Below, piece by piece: positions 58,063-64,000 of a stretch of DNA of 64,000 bases. Source of the stretch: Xenorhabdus anantnagensis. GTDB lineage: Bacteria > Pseudomonadota > Gammaproteobacteria > Enterobacterales > Enterobacteriaceae. Under the pieces are notes generated by a model. It was not told the DNA's origin. It did no database searches and saw only the letters and a program-made list of their open reading frames with translations. The first letter of the stretch is position 1. The number at the start of each line of letters is the position of its first letter. A program made the position numbers and the translations under genes. The DNA lies in NCBI RefSeq assembly GCF_028598555.1, contig NZ_JAQRFN010000010.1, positions 93,968 through 157,967 of the forward strand. The letters are read 5' to 3'.

Positions 58063-59208
58063 TCAATTAAGCAGCGCCCAGTCGTGGGTCAGATGTGTGC
58101 CGAACTGTTGTTGGTAACGCTGGTAAAAAAGGTGGTTATAGTCTTTACATTCGCTTATTGATAAGGGGGCGGTATTTTCGAACAGCAACAGTGCTGCTAG
58201 CGGCTCTATTTTTGCACCACGCCGCGTTTTGGCTCTAAGTGCAGAAATGGACAGCCGACATTCACGGATACCGTTTTTCGCCGCATAATCTAACGAGCAG
58301 TAATAGGTCAGCACGAAATAACGAAAGTCGTTATCGTCTATCTGATAATTTGAACCGTAATAACGGGCATGAAGAGTTTCACCAAAACGGTAGAAGATGG
58401 TTACCCCTAGAATTTGCTTGTCGCGCTTGGCTACGGCAGCAATGGCAGCGTCGATGACCGAGGATTTTTTTTGTCCATCAAATATGCGCTGCATCCAGTC
58501 AATACCTTGATGGCTACCGTATTTTTCCCGGTTGTTGGCAATAAGTTTTACCGCCACCTCCAGTAGATAATCGTCCAGTTGGCACCATTCTACCCGATTC
58601 CCTAAGCGGGAAAAGGTGGCCAGTTCTGCGTTGGTTCTTACCCTTTGGTGGGAGCGTAATTGTTGTAATTGCGAACCAAGCCCACCGGCCGGTACAGATA
58701 GGGTCGCTTCCCCTGAATGCATCAATACCCGAGCATGGGGATAGTAACGAGCAACCTCCAGTGCCTGCTGCAGCGGCATAAAAGGCATAATAGTTGCGTA
58801 ATATCCCCGGTTCCCGGCCAACTGGGCAAGCATTTCAGCCATGGTCGACAATGTTTCACCACGGCGCTCCCCCTGTACGCAGGGGATTTCATTGTGCGTG
58901 GAACGGCGGGCACCGCCCCACAAGAATGGTTGTTGCCAAGGACCTTCCAATCCGGGGAAGTAGTCTGGCAAATAGAACAACCCGGACTGATCTTCGCCAT
59001 CCCAGAGGGCGCAACCGCCTAGCAATCCAGTATTGCCGTACAGAGTAAAAACGTCCCCCTTGCCCAAGGCGTAATCCAGCCCACCTAACCAGCCGTGGCT
59101 GTGAAAAAAGTCATTATCGGAGACCAACGCATCCCACTCATGCCGGTCGATATGCTCAATGCTGGAAACTAAAGGGGAGAAGGACGGCTGGCCAAAACTG
59201 ATTAACAT
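58063..59208 (-). CDS. FemAB/GNAT-type acyltransferase-like protein
   Basis: 381 residues from MLISFGQPSF. Two GNAT-like halves, as in FemAB/BioF2-like (Acetyltransf_6) proteins: N-terminal FFHSHGWLGGLDYALGKGD, C-terminal LGVTIFYRFGETLHARYYGSNYQI followed by a helix-strand pattern typical of acyl donor binding. Such enzymes transfer aminoacyl groups from charged tRNA or acyl groups from CoA. Its donor cannot be told from sequence. Start overlaps the methyltransferase stop by 7 bp; the final codons are 11 bp before the next gene. Confidence 0.75.
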   Translation of the reverse strand: MLISFGQPSFSPLVSSIEHIDRHEWDALVSDNDFFHSHGWLGGLDYALGKGDVFTLYGNTGLLGGCALWDGEDQSGLFYLPDYFPGLEGPWQQPFLWGGARRSTHNEIPCVQGERRGETLSTMAEMLAQLAGNRGYYATIMPFMPLQQALEVARYYPHARVLMHSGEATLSVPAGGLGSQLQQLRSHQRVRTNAELATFSRLGNRVEWCQLDDYLLEVAVKLIANNREKYGSHQGIDWMQRIFDGQKKSSVIDAAIAAVAKRDKQILGVTIFYRFGETLHARYYGSNYQIDDNDFRYFVLTYYCSLDYAAKNGIRECRLSISALRAKTRRGAKIEPLAALLLFENTAPLSISECKDYNHLFYQRYQQQFGTHLTHDWALLN

Positions 59209-59996
59209 GCCTTCCCCCTGATACATTCAAGAATGGCGGCATGCGGGCATTGAACATAGGATGAAAGATTCGGGATCTGGGGGTTGGCCGACACATTCAA
59301 CGGTTTCCAGTTTACAGTCTGAAAACCGACCTGTTGTAGCGCATTTTCCAGTGTCGGACGCGACCAATAGTAGGCCTGTATATTGATATCGTAAGGTGGC
59401 TGGCAGATGTGAAGCCGAAGGGAACTCCCGTCCGTGCGCGGCTGCACTTCAATCAGACGAAAGCCAAAGGGGCGATAATATTCGGGATCTGAATTGAAAT
59501 CAGGGTGGATAGGGAGTGTGAGCAGCCGACCCCCCGATTTTAACACCCTGGCCATGGTTTGGCTCATCGCCATTAAGTCCTTGTAGTTAGCCGCATAAGG
59601 CATCACATAAACAGCAAGGACTATATCGAAATATACGTTGTAATCTTCATTAATCTTTGAAATATAGTGAATGCCGCGCGACTCTTTTTCCTCACGTCGA
59701 CGGGCATAATTAAGCATGCCTTCGGAAATATCATGGCCGACAATGCGTTTTGCTCCCCGCTCATTCAACCAGCGTGAAATTACGCCAGGCCCACACCCGA
59801 AATCCAGCACATTTAAACCGGAGAGATCCCCAAGTAATTTTTCTAATGTTGGAAGCTCTAATTCCTTACGATAAGGCCAAGAAATCATTCTTTCATAGAG
59901 TCCTGCGTACTTATCAAACGTTGCAGGATCAAATTTAGGTAAATTGGCCTGTTTTTCCTTGGCAGATGAAAAGTCCGAAGATTGAGTTGAACGCAT
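59202..59996 (-). CDS. Class I SAM-dependent methyltransferase
   Basis: 264 residues with motif I VLDFGCGPG (63-71), acidic motif II region GHDISEGMLNYA, and motif IV DIVLAVYVMPYA. The C-terminal part (about 160-264) is a variable substrate cap ending in a Cys-containing tail (YVQCPHAAILECIRG). Resembles small-molecule methyltransferases of the UbiE/Methyltransf_11/25 type; substrate unknown. First gene of the operon with the acyltransferase-like and barrel-like genes; only 7 bp overlap separates it from the second. The start has no strong ribosome site close by. Confidence 0.82.
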   Translation of the reverse strand: MRSTQSSDFSSAKEKQANLPKFDPATFDKYAGLYERMISWPYRKELELPTLEKLLGDLSGLNVLDFGCGPGVISRWLNERGAKRIVGHDISEGMLNYARRREEKESRGIHYISKINEDYNVYFDIVLAVYVMPYAANYKDLMAMSQTMARVLKSGGRLLTLPIHPDFNSDPEYYRPFGFRLIEVQPRTDGSSLRLHICQPPYDINIQAYYWSRPTLENALQQVGFQTVNWKPLNVSANPQIPNLSSYVQCPHAAILECIRGKAC

Positions 59997-60198
59997 AATA
60001 ACTCACCAATTACTCATGATAGTACAATGAATTAACAGTTTAATCTCTTACGGCTTCGCCTATTTTTGCTCAAGGCAGATCTGGGCCGGAAAGAGTAAGA
60101 TCTGTCACCATTCCCCGGAGTAAATTAAAGAGAGAGAGAGAAATTAAATCTTCCTGATGACGTACGATCCGTATTCTATGGCTACATTCAAACCAATA

Positions 60199-60362
60199 TA
60201 CCTGAACTTCGTATAAGAAAGGAACTAAAGCGCCTAAGGCACAATCACAGTTTTTGTCAAAAAAAACAAAATAGTGGCGGTCTTCAAGCTATGGTTACTT
60301 TAGAAGAACTTTACTGCTGCGTCGATGATTTTTGCCAAAATTTATGCCTCTTTGGTATCAGA
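60199..60362 (+). mobile_element. Truncated IS982-family left end
   Basis: Matches the left end of the complete copy: CCTGAACTTCGTATAAGAA like the inverted repeat, then GGAACTAAAG and the first transposase codons (GAAGAACTTTACTGCTGCGT identical). Similarity stops near 60362, about 30 codons into the gene. Same orientation as the copy at 56676. Confidence 0.8.
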
Positions 60363-60519
60363 AGTTAAGCGAGAATAGTCGGGATTTAAATTCTTAGCCA
60401 TCACCCGGGTTAATCGACACATCTACCGGGCAATTGGGGGAAAACGCGGAGAGGGTACTGGGGTTATGTCGCATTAACGGAACATCAGGTAAGCTCCCCT
60501 GTTCTTGAGCGAGTCCAGA

Positions 60520-60944
60520 ACGATGTCCCTGATCCGAAACGCGTTTAAACACCGCCATTACCCTGTTGATATCATGGCCCAATGTGTCCGTTGGTATCTC
60601 GCTTATGCGCTGAGCTTGCGCAATCTGGAAGCAATGAGGGCAGAACGGGGGCTCTTCGTCAACCACGCCACATCGCTGGGTGTTACGTCTGGTGCCCCTG
60701 CTCAGCAAGGTTTTCCGACCACGCAAAAAGCCCGTTGGCTCCCGATGGCGGAGGGATGAAACTGATATCAAAGTGACAGGTCAGTGGAAAACGGCAGACC
60801 CGCCGCACTCACCCGACTCAATGCCGGGAAATCGCCGCAGGAGGTGAACGGTTATCCGTGGCTGAACAATTTTATCGTTTGGCAGTATAAAAAACAAACA
60901 TACCTCATTATCGCTCAGGCTGATTCATTTAATGCGACAGAACC
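60520..60944 (+). pseudogene. Decayed IS6-family transposase
   Basis: NAFKHRHYPVDIMAQCVRWY and LSLRNLEAMRAERGLFVNHAT are the N-terminal Zn-ribbon/HTH region typical of IS6/IS26 transposases. Frameshifts and deletions follow: an RPVGSRW-like segment, then ITVKGQW-like and EVNGYPWLNNF-like pieces. The DDE catalytic core is missing. The element ends with AATGCGACAGAACC at 60931. Confidence 0.7.
60931..60944. repeat. IS6-type end sequence, copy 2
   Basis: AATGCGACAGAACC, the right end of the decayed IS6-family element; same 14 bp occur at 61622. Confidence 0.6.
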
Positions 60945-61306
60945 GTCTGTTGCACATTCCCATCGTATATTGATCTGTTCGTCGTTCTTGCGAAAACTAG
61001 TTATGCCTCGCGGAGTGTTATTTTTATTATTCAACCACCAGGGATTTTGGTGATGTCTCCAACCTTTTGAGTTATTCATGATTATGTTCCTTATTGGTTT
61101 ATTTATCGCTTATATTCGTTTTTTACCTTTCCACAATTATTTTTTCACATGCAAGATATAGGTCAAAATATCGCGGGATTTCGTTCCGAAATTCTTAACA
61201 ATAAACTTTTATAATCAAGCTGTTACGGTGTAAATTGGAACGGGACATTTCGGGATGTGATAATGTAGGCGTAAAAAAGCCCAGACTGGCTGGGCTTTAC
61301 AGGGGC
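60945..61306. other. Noncoding region with terminator
   Basis: No gene. A hairpin AAAGCCCAG / CTGGGCTTT at 61276-61298 would end transcription from the right (minus strand) or left. Confidence 0.5.
61276..61298. terminator. Hairpin terminator
   Basis: Stem AAAGCCCAG / CTGGGCTTT with a 5-base loop. It lies just beyond the stop of the decayed minus-strand frame. Confidence 0.65.
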
Positions 61307-61500
61307 TTACTCGTATTGTTCAATGATAACCCGAATAGCCTCATCAATTTTGTCCTGTACTTCTTTGCTGATCCGGCTCAACTCGTGGGAAACCTTTCTT
61401 TCGCGTTGGTTTTCTTCCGTGCATAAACGCGGCGGTCATCAAACGTTCTGAGGGCTTCGGTTACTGGCTTGTTAGTCGCAGGCTGAGCGCATAGCTCAGA
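61307..61500 (-). pseudogene. Decayed small gene fragment
   Basis: The minus strand encodes RISKEVQDKIDEAIRVIIEQYE and a stop at 61307. About 100 bp upstream the sensible reading passes through a frameshift from a frame with KPVTEALRTFDDRRVYARKK. I do not recognise the family. The upstream part is lost near an IS6-type end at 61622. Confidence 0.4.
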
Positions 61501-61621
61501 TACCACCGGACGCATTGGCAATAATATCAGTGGGATAATGCAGGCGTTTGAACGTTTTTCGGATAAGGGGCATATCGGGTTCCATCCTGAGTTTTCACAA
61601 CGATAAACCAAAATGCACGTT

Positions 61622-61635
61622 AATGCGACAGAACC
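61622..61635. repeat. IS6-type end sequence, copy 3
   Basis: AATGCGACAGAACC again, 690 bp from copy 2 and 99 bp before the effector-like gene. Suggests former IS-mediated rearrangement at this spot. Confidence 0.55.
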
Positions 61636-61733
61636 CGGCTGGTTATATATCAAGGTTTAGCCTCTTAAATAATAATGGCGTTTTTTGTAGATTGCTGCAA
61701 TATTATGCTAATAATTGAAACTACACGGACGGT

Positions 61734-62453
61734 ATGAAAATGAGCAATCCTTATTGTGTTGTTGATGAATTAGGTTTTCCTCGCTTTGACGGCGTTGATT
61801 TTCTCAGATATAAGGCTCTACCGAATAATCCAAGGTATGTCACAGGAGAAAGTTATTTATGGGCTTATAAGGCGGCTTACCTGCAATATAATACAGAGCG
61901 AATAAAAAAATATGCACATGAGGCAAATATTCCGGTGCTTTTGCTGGCGGGCGTCGCCGTTGCTGAGGCAGGCGGTACACCCGATAGATTTAAAGCGTAC
62001 GGCGTTCTGCAAATAAGACAGATGTTTTATGACACCTTTAATGGCAATAATAAAAAATCAAATGCCACCTCTGTGGGAGTGTTAGCCATCCAGTTAAGGG
62101 CAGCGGCTGAGACATTACGGATAGATCCTTCTACACTTACAACCACTCAGCAACTGCAACTTTCAAATTGCCTGTTAACTGATGATTTCAATATCAGAAT
62201 TGTGGCATATCATTTAAGGGATTTAATCCACTTTGATAATCCTGATCTAAAAAATACAAGCCTGTTAAGTGATGAACAACTCATACTGGCTGGTTCCAGA
62301 TATAACCGAGGAATAAAAAGAGATAAAAATGACATCATAAAATCAATCTCCTCGCCAGTTGGATCGCCAGACAGGGAATATAGCTCTTATGGCAGGAGAA
62401 TTTTAGAAAAGAAAAAATCAATATATATGATCATGGATATTAAGGATGAATAA
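61734..62453 (+). CDS. Lysozyme-like probable type VI secretion effector
   Basis: 239 residues without signal peptide. The pattern fits a lysozyme/SLT-like fold: Glu78 in LLAGVAVAEAGG (the position of the catalytic acid in an AIAxxES-like helix), KAYGVLQIRQMF, SVGVLAIQLRAAAETL and LILAGSRYNRGI, like the AAYNxG motif of lytic transglycosylases. This is a pattern match only. An 8-bp overlap with the following small membrane-protein gene and an hcp gene beyond that suggest an effector delivered to periplasm by type VI secretion. Start at either of two ATGs (61734 or 61740); neither has a good ribosome site. Confidence 0.65.
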   Translation: MKMSNPYCVVDELGFPRFDGVDFLRYKALPNNPRYVTGESYLWAYKAAYLQYNTERIKKYAHEANIPVLLLAGVAVAEAGGTPDRFKAYGVLQIRQMFYDTFNGNNKKSNATSVGVLAIQLRAAAETLRIDPSTLTTTQQLQLSNCLLTDDFNIRIVAYHLRDLIHFDNPDLKNTSLLSDEQLILAGSRYNRGIKRDKNDIIKSISSPVGSPDREYSSYGRRILEKKKSIYMIMDIKDE

Positions 62454-62760
62454 AAAGTTAAGCAACCTACTTTATCTAGTATATTATGTGTTATGCCTGC
62501 CAGTCATCTATTTATCCTCTTTTTTTGAAGAGGAAGCCTATATAGATGGTGTTGACATCAAGAACGCATGTGTGGCTCATAGGGCGCTTGTGGTTGATGA
62601 TATCAGGGATGTGACAGCACCTATAGCGGCGTTATTCATCATACCATTGCTTTTTATCGCGGTGAAATTGAAGTGTAAATCATGGCTGGTCAATGTCATG
62701 GCATTATCATTAATCGCATATTGGGCATGGCGATTTTTTATCAGGATAATGCTGTGTTAA
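62446..62760 (+). CDS. Three-TM membrane protein, probable immunity protein
   Basis: 104 residues with hydrophobic segments at about 6-25, 58-77 and 80-101 and a short loop region with two acidic clusters (EEEAYIDGVDIK). No recognised family. Start overlaps the lysozyme-like gene by 8 bp, so the two are translated together, as cognate effector-immunity pairs are. A terminator follows. Immunity against a periplasmic lysozyme is inference; muramidase immunity proteins are more often periplasmic soluble proteins. Confidence 0.65.
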   Translation: MNKKLSNLLYLVYYVLCLPVIYLSSFFEEEAYIDGVDIKNACVAHRALVVDDIRDVTAPIAALFIIPLLFIAVKLKCKSWLVNVMALSLIAYWAWRFFIRIMLC

Positions 62761-62788
62761 CCCCTCCATAAGCGTTCAGAGGGGTTTT
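62761..62788 (+). terminator. Terminator of the effector-immunity pair
   Basis: CCCCTC / GAGGGG stem with a 12-base loop followed by TTTTCGC. It closes the rightward two-gene unit and faces the convergent hcp gene. Confidence 0.75.
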
Positions 62789-62792
62789 CGCA

Positions 62793-63272
62793 TCAATAGA
62801 CTCTATCTTCCCAGAAGCTATAACCCGACGTTCCGGCAGCGTGATGTTGCCATGTGATACTTTTATATTTAATAGAAATCATTTCTTCTGGCTGATGATT
62901 GTTGTGATTTATCGAATGAGGGTAATTAACATTTACCCTTTCGATAGATGCGCTTTTTAATTTCACGGAGTAATATAATTCATTCCCACCAGAAATGGAT
63001 GTTCTGTAAAAGAAAAATTCGACTTCCAGTTCTTCATTATTATCTATTGCCACTCCCAGCAAGGGAGAGGATTTATCTATGGGTTTAATGAATGAGACTG
63101 GCCGATGATTTACATTACTCATTCTTGTTATTTCATGTTCAAAAGAAAGGATTAGCACTTCATCTTCATGACCCGCCTGATATTTATTGCCGATGGAATC
63201 AGCGGTAGAACACCCCGCAGATATCAAACCTTGTTTCTTTCCTTTTATCGTTGCGTATATTAAATTAGCCAC
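62793..63272 (-). CDS. hcp: Hcp family type VI secretion tube protein
   Basis: 159 residues of the Hcp (TssD) family: starts GTG, read as MANLIYATIKGKKQGLISAG, with the typical QAGHEDEVLILSFEHEI and ending GTSGYSFWEDRVY. Hcp hexamers stack into the inner tube and carry effectors within their lumen. The GTG lies five bases after AGGAG. No other tss genes are in the window, so this is an orphan hcp, convergent with the effector-immunity-like pair. Confidence 0.93.
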   Translation of the reverse strand: MANLIYATIKGKKQGLISAGCSTADSIGNKYQAGHEDEVLILSFEHEITRMSNVNHRPVSFIKPIDKSSPLLGVAIDNNEELEVEFFFYRTSISGGNELYYSVKLKSASIERVNVNYPHSINHNNHQPEEMISIKYKSITWQHHAAGTSGYSFWEDRVY

Positions 63273-63444
63273 ACAAACTCCTTTCGATTATTCCTGCAAT
63301 AAGTAGAGCTAATAATACAAAAACATCCCACTATAACGGGATATAAAAAAAATCAAACGGCTAATTTAATTTTTTTCACTTCTTTAAATTTATCGCTAGC
63401 GGCAGCTCCATGCACAGTAAACAGGTGCGTTTATTATTAAGTTC

Positions 63445-64000
63445 TCAAGAAAAATTAATTGCAAATTGATCACCATAACCTTCCAATAGCGTATTTAGCT
63501 CATACTCCATTGTATCTTGAGTCCAGGTGATAAAACGTCGCCAGTGGTATTTGGCTTGTTTCTAGACGATTTCAATCAGATTCAGCTCTGGGCTGTAGGC
63601 GGGAAGATAAAATAAAAGCATATTGTGCTCTTGTAACCAGCGATGTCTGATTTTTTCCGCGATCCCATGGTGGATACGCGCATTATCCAGCACTAAAAAA
63701 GTCAAACGGTTGTCTCCTTGTTTGGCGACCTGCTCTAAAAAATCAATCACATCAGCTCGCGTAATACTGCCTGAGGTTGTCTGGTAAAACAGCGTGTTGT
63801 CCGTGTAATTTAACGCCCCCAGAACTGACCATCTGCCATGGGCTGAGGCTCAGTCTCATGGGGGTTACCCCGTGGACTCCAGCCATATTGCACCGGAGGA
63901 GACGCGGCAAAACCGGCCTCATCAAAATAGACCAGACGGTAATGGCCTAATTGTGCCCCGGCCTTAATTTTGCTCAGCAAGGCGGATTTTTTCACAAACG
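63445..64000 (-). pseudogene. IS630-family transposase, broken and cut by the window end
   Basis: DDE transposase of the IS630 family read from the right edge: FDEAGFAASPPVQYGWSPRG (first catalytic Asp), then a frameshift near 63838 into LNYTDNTLFYQTTSGS, then LVLDNARIHHG (second Asp) and LPAYSPELNLIEIV (Glu). There an in-frame TAG at 63562 replaces the conserved Trp codon, followed by KQAKYHWRRFITW and a stop at 63445. One frameshift and one nonsense change make it a pseudogene. The remainder lies beyond 64000. Confidence 0.85.

Noticed and set aside
60394..60771. 125-codon minus-strand frame at the IS6 remnant
   Set aside because: It is antisense to the decayed IS6-family transposase.
60784..61053. 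89-codon plus-strand frame after the IS6 remnant
   Set aside because: It begins inside IS6 transposase debris and crosses the IS end; composite by chance.

Overview
This window reads as a chromosomal segment of a gamma-proteobacterium of the Xenorhabdus/Photorhabdus group (Morganellaceae, Enterobacterales). The basis is Enterobacterales gene order with proteins very close to the E. coli ones, an AT-leaning base composition, ERIC-type repeats, a large glutamine-dependent NadE beside glnB, and an insect-pathogen-type class 3 lipase. The genus is inferred from remembered family sequences; no search was run.

Core region (1-40,874). In order: glyA and hmp (divergent, with PurR and NsrR operators), glnB, nadE, the glrR-qseG-glrK envelope-stress locus, the GlmY small RNA with a sigma-54 promoter and three GlrR boxes, purL (PurR operator), mltF, tadA, an AlkA-type glycosylase, yfhL, then acpS-pdxJ-recO-era-rnc-lepB-lepA, rseC-rseB-rseA-rpoE (sigma-E autopromoter), trmN6, srmB, a lipase, grcA (FNR box), ung, grpE (sigma-32 promoter), nadK, recN (LexA boxes), bamE, rnfH-ratA, smpB and ssrA (tmRNA). 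Species-specific insertions interrupt this backbone. The main one is a putative double-glycine-leader bacteriocin with a membrane immunity-like protein and an internally deleted peptide exporter (9.9-11.2 kb). nadB, normally between rpoE and trmN6, is missing.

Satellite island (about 40,875-52,188). A P4-like element sits in the 3' end of ssrA. It has a tyrosine integrase, a DUF927 primase/helicase-like protein, an AlpA-type regulator, an Icd-like protein, several small unknown genes, a Q-type antiterminator and cargo-like genes, including a small protein with a possible Cys-His-Asp triad. A degenerate copy of the ssrA end marks the right junction. Both ends carry TTGGTAGTA repeats and GTCCC-rich arrays. 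No capsid or packaging genes are visible.

Accessory region (52,189-64,000). This is a patchwork: a decayed contractile-tail block (frameshifted hub/spike gene, two baseplate-type genes, a tail fibre assembly pseudogene cut by an IS982-family element); a three-gene operon (SAM methyltransferase, FemAB/GNAT-like acyltransferase, dimeric alpha/beta-barrel-like protein) lying between a complete and a truncated IS982 copy; IS6-family remnants; and an apparent type VI secretion cargo module with a lysozyme-like protein, a three-TM immunity-like protein and an Hcp tube protein. The window ends inside a broken IS630-family transposase.
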